Source of the DNA: Halohasta litchfieldiae
GTDB lineage: Archaea; Halobacteriota; Halobacteria; Halobacteriales; Haloferacaceae
DNA length: 64,000 nt
Assembly (NCBI RefSeq): GCF_002788215.1
Contig: NZ_CP024845.1
Location: 1,612,001-1,676,000 of the forward strand
Direction: 5' to 3'
Positions 16,682-25,938 of the stretch are shown one piece after another (the stretch's first letter is position 1; each line of letters opens with the position of its first letter). The translations under genes and the position numbers were made by a program. The notes below the pieces were generated by a model. The model saw only the letters and a list, made by a program, of their open reading frames with translations, made no database searches and had not been told where the DNA came from.

Positions 16682-18868
16682 TTAGCGTGCCCGGCAGATC
16701 ACGACATCGTCGACGAGAAGGGAGGTATCGCGCTCACCCTCGGTGTCGGTCGACGCCTTTGGATAGCGTTTTTTAAGCGGCTGAGTTGTCCGAAGATCAG
16801 TCTCGCTGACGGGCTCGGGGAGGCTGACCGCCTGTGGTTCGTCGGCAAAGTTGCAGACGACAAGCAATCGATCCGTGCCGTCATCGCGGGCGAAGGCGAC
16901 GACTTGCTCAGCAGCGTCCACGTCGGCGTCGGGTTCGCTGTCGGAACTGCCCTCGTCATCAGCCACAGGATCGCTGTCGACTGTCTCGTCGTCAGTAACC
17001 TCCTCTCGACTGTCGGCGACAGTAACCGACAGTGGTTCGACAGCGCCGTGTTTGAGGACGGGATACTCGCGGCGGAGCGTCGACAGCGACCGGTGGAAAT
17101 CGGTCAACTCGGCGTCGCCGTCGTGCCATTTCATCGGGCCACGCTGCTCGGTCATCCCACGCTCTTGGCCGTAGTAGATCATCGGTGCGCCGGGGAGCGT
17201 GAATGTGGCCGCGACTGCCGCCCGAAGTGCGCGCTGGCTGCACTCGTCGAGATACCGCTCCTCGTCGTGGTTTTCGATGTAGCGGAGATGGACCGCCGAC
17301 TCGGGGAACCCCTGCCAGACGGCGTCGTTCAGTGCCTGAAAGATCTTCGTCGCCGGTGCCTCGCCGTGGCCGATCTCGCGGAGCGTGCCGTAGAGCGCGG
17401 TGTCGTAATGCATGTGAAACTCCGCCTCGTGGTAGTGGGGGTCCCGTGGAATCGTCTCATCGAGGAGGAGGAAGTCGTCGGGCACGCGCTCGCGGACCTC
17501 CTTCCAGAAACTGTGGGGGACGCCCCACGCCACGTCACAGCGGAACCCGTCGACCACGTCGGCCCACTCGTCGACGACATCGAGCATCCACCGCCGAACC
17601 GCGAGCGATCCGTAGTTGAGGTTCGGAATCCGCTGCCAGTTGAAGTAGAACTCCGGGGCGTCGTCGCCCGCCCAGTCGACGCCCGTCCCGTCCCACGATT
17701 TGGGGACGCGCTTATAATAGTCGTCGTAGCGGTCGACGCCGCCAGCGTGGAGTTGGTACACCGAGTGGTCCCGCGAGGTGTGGTTGATGACGAGATCGAA
17801 GACGACCCTGATTCCGGCCTCGTGGCATGTGTCGACAAGGGACTCGAAGGCCTCGCGGCTCCCCAGATCGTCGGCGGTCTCGAAGTAGTCGGTGATGTGG
17901 TAGCCGTGGTCGGTCGGGCTTGCGAGCACCGGGGTGAGCCACAGCACGTCGACGGCCAGCGAGTTGAGATACTCGACTCGGCGTTCGATCTCTTCGAACG
18001 TGGTCGGTAGCGTCTCGCCAGTAAACGAGCGAACGAAGATTTCGTAGACGGTCGGCGACTCGGCCCACGCTGGCGGATCGTTTGGTCGCTCGATGGAGAG
18101 GGCGTCATCAGTGTGGTGAACCGTGAGCGTATCCGAAACCGACCGACGCTCGCCGACCGCGACAGCGTGTATGCGGAGCGTTTCGGGGACTGATTCGACC
18201 GGTACCCGGAGCGTTCGGTCGTCGACTTCGACCACCGAGTCGGGCAGCCAGTCGCGGTCGTCGACGACGAAGTCGACAGCGAGGTCGTCGTCGCTGTTTT
18301 CCGTATCGGGGGCTGCGGTGGCAGTTGCAGTGACGACAAGCGTCTCGTCCTGAATCTCAGCATCGAGTCGACAGCGGGGGCGACCCGGTCCCGGCACTGT
18401 CACCGAGCCGTGGACCTGTTGTGTGAAATCATCGTTCACACAGAAGCCATAGCTGTGCGTGCCCGGCAGGAGGTCGAGGTCGACGACGAACCGGTCGTCT
18501 TCGCGTGTCGGTCGTGTTCGGCCAGCGACCTGCTTGTTGAAGGGACCGACCACCGACATCGAGTCGACCTCGGTGACTGACTCCGGGAGGTCACCGAACG
18601 GGAGTTCGAGGCGGGTGGTGTGGCGTTCGCTCGGGTAGGCTCGCACTGTCTGGAGGTGGGTTTCGTCTGGCGTTTCGAGTTCGAGTTGGTAGTGGCCCGG
18701 GGCGTTAGGTTCGAACTCGACTACAGGTCCATCGTCGACCGTGATGCTACTGTCGGCGGGGGCATCGAGCAGTGTCCACCTGTAGTCGGCGTCGGGGTCG
18801 GGCGACCGTGGGGCGAGTTCGACACTGTCGCCGACCGACACGAACCGTGGCGGACCTGGCGCGTCCAT
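16682..18868 (-). CDS. Glycoside hydrolase family 13 alpha-amylase (intracellular)
   Basis: 728 residues from the ATG at 18868; earlier starts would run through the promoter into the divergent gene. The N-terminal 300 residues hold beta-sandwich modules of carbohydrate-binding type. The catalytic barrel carries the four GH13 regions: DLVINH, GFRCDVAW (nucleophile Asp), LLLDETIP (acid Glu) and YIENHDEER. The C-terminal domain is interrupted by a strongly acidic insert (about residues 625-660). No signal peptide or Tat motif is seen, so it should act in the cytoplasm on imported maltodextrins or glycogen, releasing substrates for the neighbouring GH15 enzyme. Followed by the trmB-like gene on the same strand. 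Confidence 0.9.
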   Translation of the reverse strand: MDAPGPPRFVSVGDSVELAPRSPDPDADYRWTLLDAPADSSITVDDGPVVEFEPNAPGHYQLELETPDETHLQTVRAYPSERHTTRLELPFGDLPESVTEVDSMSVVGPFNKQVAGRTRPTREDDRFVVDLDLLPGTHSYGFCVNDDFTQQVHGSVTVPGPGRPRCRLDAEIQDETLVVTATATAAPDTENSDDDLAVDFVVDDRDWLPDSVVEVDDRTLRVPVESVPETLRIHAVAVGERRSVSDTLTVHHTDDALSIERPNDPPAWAESPTVYEIFVRSFTGETLPTTFEEIERRVEYLNSLAVDVLWLTPVLASPTDHGYHITDYFETADDLGSREAFESLVDTCHEAGIRVVFDLVINHTSRDHSVYQLHAGGVDRYDDYYKRVPKSWDGTGVDWAGDDAPEFYFNWQRIPNLNYGSLAVRRWMLDVVDEWADVVDGFRCDVAWGVPHSFWKEVRERVPDDFLLLDETIPRDPHYHEAEFHMHYDTALYGTLREIGHGEAPATKIFQALNDAVWQGFPESAVHLRYIENHDEERYLDECSQRALRAAVAATFTLPGAPMIYYGQERGMTEQRGPMKWHDGDAELTDFHRSLSTLRREYPVLKHGAVEPLSVTVADSREEVTDDETVDSDPVADDEGSSDSEPDADVDAAEQVVAFARDDGTDRLLVVCNFADEPQAVSLPEPVSETDLRTTQPLKKRYPKASTDTEGERDTSLLVDDVVICRAR

Positions 18869-18971
18869 ACCTCCCACCCGGAGGCCAACCGTCTTGACTG
18901 TTGTCGTTGGAAAAAACGTGTGAAAGAAAAATACACCAAGAATTAAGACAACGGAGGACAGGTAGATAGGT
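18869..18971. promoter_or_regulatory. Divergent promoter of the amylase and glucoamylase genes
   Basis: A 103-base AT-rich spacer between two divergent glucan-degrading genes, containing GAAAAATACACC and AATTAAGACA as TATA-like elements for opposite directions. As the only shared control region of the locus, it is the likely binding site of the TrmB-type regulator. No clear inverted repeat was picked out by eye. Confidence 0.55.
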
Positions 18972-21020
18972 GTGCAACTACGTGACGCACTCGATGATTT
19001 TAAAGCGTCATCGGGGGATAAAACCCGTTTTCCGGGAGAACGACGGACAATTACTGGTCGTTTCTCCGGCAACGGCCGTCGACTCATTCACGTCGACGGG
19101 GGCAGTCTGCGGGACTTCGGCTATCCACTCTCCGGGCTTACTGGTATCGAGCGGTCGCGGTTCGGGCTTCGTGTCGACGGGACACCGTTCTGGTTCGACG
19201 AGATGGAGACGACCCAATCGTATCACGAGGCGACGACACTCGTCGAAACAATACACCGGACACCGTTCGGACCGGTCACACAGCTTGATCTCACCACGGG
19301 TGATGCCCACATCACCCGGTTCGACGTCGACGAGATCGAGACGGGAGAGAGCCATACAGAGATGATCGCTTACCTCTCGCTGGCGCCAGAGGGCCAAGAC
19401 AGTCAAGTCGGCCAACTTCACCACGAAGACGTGATCGAGGTCTACCACCAGCGGGAACACGATTTCGTCAGCTCTACGACCGGGTTTACCGACGTTCGGG
19501 GCCAGATCCCGGTCGCCTTCGAGGACCTGATCGACGAGGAGCCGACGGAGTACCCGCGACCGGCCAGCGACCACCGCTACTCCGAGGACCGACTCAGCGG
19601 TGATCTGATCTGTTCGCTCCCGCTGTACGGGGAGTCGACGACACTGGTCACACTGCTCACGGATCGAACCGAAACCGAGCGTGAGGCGGCACTCGACCAG
19701 CTTGCGGACCTCCGCGAGGAGTTCAACAGTATCGAGGCCGTCGAGGCCGCCGCCGACGCAGCACTCCCGACGGCCGCACGCGAGGACCACTCCGAGACGC
19801 TGCGAGAGTCGGTCAGCGCCGACGTTCGCGTGCTGTCGCTGTTGACCGGACAGACGGGACTCCGGATCGCCGGGCCGAACTTCGACCCCTACTATCGGTA
19901 CTCCGGCGGCTACGGCTACACCTGGTTCCGCGACGACGCAGAAATCTCGCGGTTCGTGCTCGAATCCGACCAGCACTTCGATCTCGGGCTCAGCCACTGG
20001 CACGCCCGCAGTGCGCGGGCCTACTGCGAGACCCAGCGGGATGACGGCAGCTGGCCGCATCGCGTGTGGCCCCACAACGGTGCCCTTGCGCCGGGATGGG
20101 CTAACGCCAAACTCGAAGCCGGAAATGACAACGATTATCAGGCCGACCAGACCGGCAGCGTCATCGCCTTCTTGGCGAACTTCTACGCCGCCGGTATCGA
20201 GGACGCTGACCTCGAAGCACAGGTCGTCGACACCCTCGAAGCCGCGCTCAAGAGTCTCGATGGGACCTTAGAACACGACGGTCGACCGATGGTCTGTCAG
20301 AACGCGTGGGAGGATTCCATCGGGCGGTTTACCCACACGACCGCAACCTTCCTCGAAGCCTACAGCGCGCTGGCCGCAACCGATCTCGCGGTCGCCGACC
20401 ACGCCCACGAGCAGGCCAATCGCGTCTACGAAGCGATCAACCACCTCTGGGTAGATGACCGTGGCATCTTTGCCCTGCGCGAACACGGCGGCGGCGGACT
20501 GGACCGCCGGGCAGATTCGGCCACCCTCGCGCTGGTCGGTGCCCATCGGGCCTACGAAAAGATCGAAACGGTCGACGACTACCGACTCGACCAGCTGGAT
20601 TCCCACACCCACACGATCATCAAGGCGCTGTGGCACGACCCCGAGGAGAGCGAGATTGCAGGCCTCTTCCGCAACGAGGGTGACGCCTGGCGACAGGCCC
20701 ATCAGGATCATGAGAAGATCTGGACCGTGTCGACTGGCTGGGGTGCGAACGCCGCCGCCCAGTTGGGCGCGCTGCTGGCCGATCACGACGACGAGCGGGC
20801 GGTCGAGGCCGCCGCGCGAGCGCGTGAACTGCTTGAGCTTGTGCTGCCCGGTGGCGTGCTGTGTGAGGACACCAGCTACCTGCCCGAGCAGTTCTTCGAC
20901 ACCGGCGAGCCCGACAGCGCGACGCCACTTGGCTGGCCGCATGCGCTCCGACTGGCGACGGTTGCGTTGATGGACGAACGCGGCGTGCTGTATGCGGCGC
21001 ACAAGATCGCCGCTGACTGA
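18972..21020 (+). CDS. Glycoside hydrolase family 15 glucoamylase-like enzyme
   Basis: 682 residues, GTG start at 18972 (MQLRDALDDF). N-terminal beta-sandwich domain (about 1-270), then the (alpha/alpha)6 barrel with YRYSGGYGYTWFRDDAE, QNAWEDSIGRFTHTTATFLEAYSAL and, near the end, LCEDTSYLPEQFFD, which fits the GH15 catalytic acid/base pair. Family members release glucose from the non-reducing ends of alpha-glucans. No signal peptide is seen, so it is cytoplasmic like the divergent GH13 enzyme. Together they convert maltodextrin to glucose. Confidence 0.9.
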   Translation: MQLRDALDDFKASSGDKTRFPGERRTITGRFSGNGRRLIHVDGGSLRDFGYPLSGLTGIERSRFGLRVDGTPFWFDEMETTQSYHEATTLVETIHRTPFGPVTQLDLTTGDAHITRFDVDEIETGESHTEMIAYLSLAPEGQDSQVGQLHHEDVIEVYHQREHDFVSSTTGFTDVRGQIPVAFEDLIDEEPTEYPRPASDHRYSEDRLSGDLICSLPLYGESTTLVTLLTDRTETEREAALDQLADLREEFNSIEAVEAAADAALPTAAREDHSETLRESVSADVRVLSLLTGQTGLRIAGPNFDPYYRYSGGYGYTWFRDDAEISRFVLESDQHFDLGLSHWHARSARAYCETQRDDGSWPHRVWPHNGALAPGWANAKLEAGNDNDYQADQTGSVIAFLANFYAAGIEDADLEAQVVDTLEAALKSLDGTLEHDGRPMVCQNAWEDSIGRFTHTTATFLEAYSALAATDLAVADHAHEQANRVYEAINHLWVDDRGIFALREHGGGGLDRRADSATLALVGAHRAYEKIETVDDYRLDQLDSHTHTIIKALWHDPEESEIAGLFRNEGDAWRQAHQDHEKIWTVSTGWGANAAAQLGALLADHDDERAVEAAARARELLELVLPGGVLCEDTSYLPEQFFDTGEPDSATPLGWPHALRLATVALMDERGVLYAAHKIAAD

Positions 21021-21822
21021 AGGCGGTCAGCTCCGTATTCGTAGTAATAAACAGCCGCAGTCAGCGTCGAACGGCTTTATTCGTCGGAATCAGGGTCCCA
21101 TGAAATCCGTTTTGGGTCGACAATATAGAGCCTGCCGCCGGTCAGTATCAGGATAACACCGATTGCTGCGACGCCGAGGCCAAGGAGGAAGCCACCAAAG
21201 GAGGGTCCGAAGCCATCGACATAGGAGTCTATATAGATGCTATAGAGCGTGTCACCTTTCCAGATTGCGGTCTGGAACTGATTGACGAATGGGTCGTTCA
21301 CCTGTGGACGATACCCACTGGCGTCTCCTGTGGAGTTGTCCAGCACGGCATCGACAGTTCGTTGTTCGCCGGTCGAGAGGTTCTCATAGTGAGGAGACTG
21401 CTCAGAGATTGTGGTAGCAACTGAGTCGAGCGATACGGACTCCGAACGGATAGTCGAACCGTTCTCCGCGACAGTGAGACGATAGTACACTGTGCTGGCA
21501 GCACTGTTTTGAATGAACTCGTTTTTATCAGTGATCTCCTGAAGATCTGCACGGACGTTGTCATCCGGAACGGTGGCAGAGCCGTTCTTCATTGCCGACC
21601 TCAGCACGTCACGAGTGGTGCTGGGCGAGCGATACTCATCCTCGTGGTACCGTGGCTTAAGTATCGTATCGACGAGCGTAATGTCGGTACTGTGTCGGTC
21701 GACGAACTGATTTCGATCCGATTCGTTACTGAGATTGATCGATTCGGCAACGTATACTTGGGAGGTCTGCGGAGGTGGAGTCGTAGCTTCTGCTGCCCAA
21801 ATTAAGTACTGCGGTGCTGGGA

Positions 21823-22891
21823 GAGGGTGTCATAGAAAGCGTCACACACGAAGACGCAGGATGTTGGAACTGTGTCTACGAGCGCCAGCATCCTGCAAGA
21901 GGAGACTTCTATCGACGAGTTCTTCAATGTAATGGCGACCGAGACGCTCGCGTTGTTCGAGCATCTTGAGTTCGACTTTCTCGAAGAATTCGATGTGTTC
22001 GCCCCCGCTCGCCGGGGGCGAACACGAGATCATCACCCACCAGCACTCTTCCGAGCGTTCCTGCACTGCTACTACAAGAACGTCTACGGCATCCGTCCAG
22101 TCACGCGAGAACTCCAGAACACGGTCGTCTGGCTCAGCTGTGGCTTCGATCGACCGCCGTCGAGAGACGCGGTCGATCGCTTCCTCACCGACCTCGAACA
22201 CGTCGTCGACGAGGTCTTCGACCGCCTCGTCGAGCAGGCCGCCTGCCGCGGCCTGCTCGACTTGACCTACTCCATCGATTCCACCGACGTGAGGACGATG
22301 CCCGCCGACCAAGACGCGTCGAAAGGCTACGATCCAACCGCCGAAGAGTACTACCACGGCTACGGCTGTACGATCGTCTCGACCGGGCAAAAGATCCCGA
22401 TTGCCGCGGAGTTCACCGAGAGCAAGCAAGCGCCAGAGGAGACGGCGATGCGCGTCACGTGTGACGCGCTCGCCGTCGAGAAACCGATCTGGATGCTTGG
22501 AGACAGCGCCTACGACACGCTCGGCTGGCACGACCACCTGCTGGCCGCAGGGGTCGTGCCAGTCGCTCCGTACAACGCACGAAACACCGACGATCCGAAA
22601 GACATCGAGTACAGGGTCGAAGCCCGCATCGACGAACACAGCGAGGACGTTCAGCTGAAGCAATCGACGCTAGACGAGACGTACAACCGCCGGAGTGGAG
22701 TCGAACGAACCAACGACGCCGTCAAGGACTGCGGCCTCGGGCACGTTCGCGCCCGAGGCCGCGTCCACGCACGAGCACAAGTGTTCCTCGCGCTGTGCCT
22801 TCGTCTCGTTATTGCGATCACCAACGACGAACGCGGAGACAATCCAGGAAGCACCGTCATCACGCTATGAGAACTATTCTATGACACCCTC
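21823..22891 (+). mobile_element. Insertion sequence with GAGGGTGTCATAGAA terminal repeats
   Basis: A 1069-base element bounded by GAGGGTGTCATAGAA (21823-21837) and its exact complement TTCTATGACACCCTC (22877-22891). The flanking target sequence ACTGCGGTGCTGGGA is duplicated at 21808-21822 and 22892-22906. The next two bases (GA) are shared, so the ends could shift by two bases and the duplication be 17. It carries one intact transposase gene in the + direction and interrupts the envelope protein gene. The termini match the partial copies at 35 kb. Confidence 0.93.
21872..22870 (+). CDS. DDE transposase of the 21.8-kb insertion sequence (IS5/IS1182-like)
   Basis: 332 residues from a GTG at 21872; an ATG at 21861 is in another frame. 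DDE core: first Asp in YSIDSTDV, second in MLGDSAYDTLGW, Glu in RRSGVERTNDAVKDCGLGHVRARG. The N-terminal segment RTRDHHPPALFRAFLHCYYKNVYGIRPVTREL is the usual helical DNA-binding part. Intact frame, no stops, and flawless terminal repeats suggest a recent and possibly active element. Placement in the IS5-like group rests on the catalytic motifs and is approximate. Confidence 0.88.
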   Translation: MSTSASILQEETSIDEFFNVMATETLALFEHLEFDFLEEFDVFAPARRGRTRDHHPPALFRAFLHCYYKNVYGIRPVTRELQNTVVWLSCGFDRPPSRDAVDRFLTDLEHVVDEVFDRLVEQAACRGLLDLTYSIDSTDVRTMPADQDASKGYDPTAEEYYHGYGCTIVSTGQKIPIAAEFTESKQAPEETAMRVTCDALAVEKPIWMLGDSAYDTLGWHDHLLAAGVVPVAPYNARNTDDPKDIEYRVEARIDEHSEDVQLKQSTLDETYNRRSGVERTNDAVKDCGLGHVRARGRVHARAQVFLALCLRLVIAITNDERGDNPGSTVITL

Positions 22892-23193
22892 ACTGCGGTG
22901 CTGGGAGACAAAGCACCCCGACGACGATGAGTAGGAGAGCGACTCGGCGGCGATCCATCAATTGAATGTTCCTATTTTCACAGTAAGTGTCTTTTGCTAT
23001 CAAATCAAAAACAGGATGGAAAATATGTCAGCAGAATTAACTTCATTTCAAAAATACTGCGCATTCTACCTGTTCAGAACTGCTTTCGACCCTCCCCATG
23101 CCACACCATCTCGCACCACCACCAACCCGAAGCCATTAAACAGGTCTCGGCAGTAGACACGCCAACTCGCTGGAGACGGGCCACCAGTGGGCA

Positions 23194-23232
23194 CCCGGTT
23201 CGCCGGGACGAAATGTGGTCGGGATTTCCGAC
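23194..23232 (+). ncRNA. Structured leader before the L15e gene
   Basis: Within about 65 bases upstream of the L15e start lie a perfect 5-bp stem capped by UUCG (CCCGG-TTCG-CCGGG, 23194-23207) and a second stem-loop GTCGG-GATTT-CCGAC (23218-23232). GGCCAC at 23179-23184 can alternatively pair with GTGGTC (23215-23220), enclosing the first hairpin in an internal loop. An ACA lies at 23253-23255 just before the ATG. It could be an autoregulatory leader for a ribosomal protein or a small H/ACA-type guide RNA. Confidence 0.4.
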
Positions 23233-23258
23233 TGAATCGCAAGCGCCCGAGGACAACA

Positions 23259-23849
23259 ATGGCAAAAAGCGCATACTCTCATATCCGAGACGCATGGAAG
23301 AACCCCGGCGAGGGCAAGCTCGCCGAACTGCAGTGGCAGCGAAAACAGGAGTGGCGGAATCAGGGCGCAATCGAGCGCGTCGACCGCCCAACTCGCCTCG
23401 ACAAGGCCCGCTCGCAGGGCTACAAAGCAAAACAGGGCATCGTCGTGGCCCGCGTGTCGGTCCGGAAAGGAAACGCACGCAAAGTGCGCCACAAAGCCGG
23501 TCGACGCTCGAAACGACAGGGTGTCAACCGCATCGGTCGACGGAAGTCGATCCAGCGCATCGGTGAGGAGCGAGCCTCCCGCAAGTTCCCCAATCTTCGA
23601 GTTCTTAACTCCTACTGGGTCGGGGAAGACGGCTCGCAGAAATGGCACGAAGTGATCCTCGTCGACCCCGAGCATCCCGCCATCGAGAACGACGACGATC
23701 TCAACTGGATCTGTGAATCCCAGCACAAGGGCCGCGCGTTCCGTGGTCTCACCGGCGCTGGCGACAAAGGCCGTGGCATGCAGAAACGCGGTAAGGGCAC
23801 CGAACACGCCCGACCGAGCGTCAACAGCGACCGTAACCGCAGCAAGTAA
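23259..23849 (+). CDS. rpl15e: 50S ribosomal protein L15e
   Basis: 196 residues, the normal archaeal size, starting MAKSAYSHIRDAWKNP at the ATG at 23259. Highly basic for a haloarchaeal protein, with the family segments RLDKARSQGYKAKQGIVVARVSVRKG, RRKSIQRIGEERASRKFPNLRVLNSYWVGED and the HKGRAFRGLTGAGDKGRGM loop. It binds 23S rRNA in the large subunit. An unusually structured leader precedes it. Monocistronic as far as can be seen. Confidence 0.97.
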   Translation: MAKSAYSHIRDAWKNPGEGKLAELQWQRKQEWRNQGAIERVDRPTRLDKARSQGYKAKQGIVVARVSVRKGNARKVRHKAGRRSKRQGVNRIGRRKSIQRIGEERASRKFPNLRVLNSYWVGEDGSQKWHEVILVDPEHPAIENDDDLNWICESQHKGRAFRGLTGAGDKGRGMQKRGKGTEHARPSVNSDRNRSK

Positions 23850-23980
23850 CTGACGCGGCATCCGGTCGACCCTTTTATTCCGTTCCGAACCGCGAGCCGC
23901 CGCACTGGCTTGTGTCGATTCCCACGGAGTAGTAATCGGCGCGGCGGTTCATGTGGTGAGATACTAAATGGTTACTTGTT

Positions 23981-25885
23981 ATGTCACTGTTGGATACCTA
24001 CGAGGCAGTTCTCTGGGGGACGATGGACAGCCTCGGCATCACTGACTCGCTCCGGCGGAAACTGTTGGCGGCGGTCGCCATCCAGTTCGGCGTCGCCATC
24101 GGGCTGTTCGTCCTGCCGTTCGTCGTCGCGGGGACCGCCCTACGAGTCGTTCAGGGTGTTATTTTCATCGGCGCGATAGTGGCGTTCGTCAACACCGTGT
24201 TGATCATCCAGCAGGACCTCATCGAGCCGCTGGCGAGGATCGAAACCGCGGCGGGTCGGATCGCCGAGGGCCACGTCGACACCGAACCGGTTGTCGTCGA
24301 GCAAAGCGACGAGGTGGGCGATCTCGCGGCCTCCTTCGGCGACCTACAGATCTATCTCGCCACAGTCGCCGCGCAGGCCGACGCGCTGGCCGACCAAGAG
24401 TTCGATAACGAGGCGCTGGCGGAGCCAGTGCCCGGTCCGTTCGGCGACTCGCTGGCTCGAATGGCCGACAACCTCGAAACCCATACCCGGGAACTCGAAG
24501 CCCGCTCCGAACGACTCACCCGACTCGTCGATGCTTTCGAAACCTCGACGACTGCCGCCATCGACGGCGATCTGACCGCGACTATCGATCCCACAGTCGT
24601 CGACGACAGCGAGGAACGCTACACGGTCGTTGTCGACCGCTACAACGAGCTGCTTCGGACGCTCCAGGACTCCATCGGCGAGACAGCCCAGTTCGCCGCT
24701 GCCGTCAGGGAGTCGACCGAGGCCGTCGACGAGAGCACGACGGAACTCGATCAAGCGGGGTCGGAGATCGCCGCGGCGACCGACGAAATCGCTGCCGGAG
24801 CCGACGAGCAACGCGACCAGCTACAGACCGCCGTCTCGGAGGTCAACACGCTGTCAGCGACCGTCGAGGAGATCGCTTCCTCGGCCGAAGAGGTGAGCCG
24901 AACCGCCGAAACAGCCAGCGAGGCCGCGACGACCGGACGGAAAGAGGCCACCGAGACTGCGGCGGAACTCTCGACCATCGAGACAGAGATTGCCGAGGTG
25001 GCCGACTCGGTCGACGCCTTGGTCGAGCGGATCGACGAGGTCGACGAGATCGTCACCGTCATCAGCGAGATCGCCGAGCAGACCAACCTCTTGGCCCTGA
25101 ACGCCTCCATCGAGGCCGCCCGCGTCAGCGACGGCGGCGAGGGGTTCGCCGTGGTCGCCGAGGAGGTCAAATCGCTGGCCGAGGAGACCCGGAGCGCGGC
25201 CACCGATATCGCCGACCGCCTGGAGGACATCCAACAGCAGTCCGACCGGACGATTGCGGATGTGGAGTCAGCACGGGACCGAGTCGGCGAAAGTACCGAC
25301 GCGGTCGAACGCTCGCTGGGACAGTTCGATGAGATCGCCGAGATCGTCACCGACCTCAGCGACAGCATTTACGAAATCAGCGACGCCACCGACCAGCAGG
25401 CCGCGTCCGCCGAAGACGTCGCCGCGATTGTCGACGACGTGGCGGCGATCAGCGATGCGACCGCCGCCGACGCGTCGGATGCCGCCGCCGCGGCCGAGGA
25501 ACAGACCACCTCGCTGTCGACGGTCGCCGACACGGTCTCGGGACTGGCCGACGAGGCCACCGAACTCGAAGCCCAACTCGACGCCTTCGAGATCGAGGCC
25601 AATGGGGTGACCACCCAACAGGATCGCAGTGAGCAGTCGGACCAACTCGATCAGTCCGATCAGTCCGATCAGTCCGATCAGGCCGATCAACTCGGTCAGT
25701 CCGATCAGGCCGATCAACTCGGTCAGTCCGATCAGGCCGATCAACTCGGTCAGTCCGATCAGTCCGATCAGTCCGATCAACTCGGTCAGTCCATCGAGAC
25801 TGACCGGGCAGAGCAGCTCGACCAGCCCGACGACTCGGAGGAGGCGGCGGCACTCGATGAGCCAGTGAAGATCACCGTCGAGTAG
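23981..25885 (+). CDS. Methyl-accepting chemotaxis transducer without an external sensor domain
   Basis: 634 residues. Two adjacent membrane segments (about residues 24-75) have almost no loop between them, so no extracellular ligand domain exists. A HAMP domain follows ([20 protein letters not shown]...), then a long coiled coil with the hairpin tip [19 protein letters not shown] near residue 362, which binds CheA/CheW. The C-terminal 80 residues are dominated by Asp-Gln-Ser repeats and are probably disordered. Without an outer sensor it may monitor membrane or cytoplasmic state, or receive input from a partner protein. It stands alone between L15e and ubaA. Confidence 0.92.
   Translation: MSLLDTYEAVLWGTMDSLGITDSLRRKLLAAVAIQFGVAIGLFVLPFVVAGTALRVVQGVIFIGAIVAFVNTVLIIQQDLIEPLARIETAAGRIAEGHVDTEPVVVEQSDEVGDLAASFGDLQIYLATVAAQADALADQEFDNEALAEPVPGPFGDSLARMADNLETHTRELEARSERLTRLVDAFETSTTAAIDGDLTATIDPTVVDDSEERYTVVVDRYNELLRTLQDSIGETAQFAAAVRESTEAVDESTTELDQAGSEIAAATDEIAAGADEQRDQLQTAVSEVNTLSATVEEIASSAEEVSRTAETASEAATTGRKEATETAAELSTIETEIAEVADSVDALVERIDEVDEIVTVISEIAEQTNLLALNASIEAARVSDGGEGFAVVAEEVKSLAEETRSAATDIADRLEDIQQQSDRTIADVESARDRVGESTDAVERSLGQFDEIAEIVTDLSDSIYEISDATDQQAASAEDVAAIVDDVAAISDATAADASDAAAAAEEQTTSLSTVADTVSGLADEATELEAQLDAFEIEANGVTTQQDRSEQSDQLDQSDQSDQSDQADQLGQSDQADQLGQSDQADQLGQSDQSDQSDQLGQSIETDRAEQLDQPDDSEEAAALDEPVKITVE
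25649..25792 (+). repeat. Sixteen tandem 9-base units inside the transducer gene
   Basis: 144 bases made of exactly 16 nonamers related to GATCAGTCC, encoding residues 557-604 as DQS, DQA and LGQ triplets. A higher-order 27-base unit (encoding DQLGQSDQA) is repeated three times. Such DNA is prone to slippage in multiples of 9 bases, which changes tail length without breaking the frame. Confidence 0.93.
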
Positions 25886-25938
25886 CTCGACCGACCGTCG
25901 ACCACATTCTTATTCGCGCTGGTGCCAAAAGGGGAGAT

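Larger units (their letters stand above)
21077..22958 (-). pseudogene. Envelope protein gene interrupted by an IS element
   Basis: The gene starts at the ATG at 22958 with a signal-peptide-like sequence (MDRRRVALLLIVVGVLCLP) and is cut after about 22 codons by the IS at 21823-22891. Frame and sequence resume at about 21822 (PAPQYLIWAAEATTPP) and run to the stop at 21077. Removing the IS plus one 15-base duplicate restores a continuous frame of about 265 residues. The protein would be exported, with an extracellular domain and one C-terminal membrane helix (SFGGFLLGLGVAAIGVILILTGG) before a short cytoplasmic tail. Family unknown. The 3' part is open enough to look like a 176-residue gene from an internal GTG, but that is an artefact of the insertion. 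Confidence 0.88.

Noticed and set aside
16295-18010. 571-codon open frame on the + strand opposite the TrmB-like and amylase genes
   Set aside because: It is antisense to two clearly recognisable genes; long opposite frames are common in GC-rich haloarchaeal DNA, and its translation shows no family.
21077-21607. Independent 176-residue gene starting at an internal GTG
   Set aside because: The frame continues upstream without stop to the IS end, and joins the signal peptide beyond the IS; it is part of an interrupted gene.
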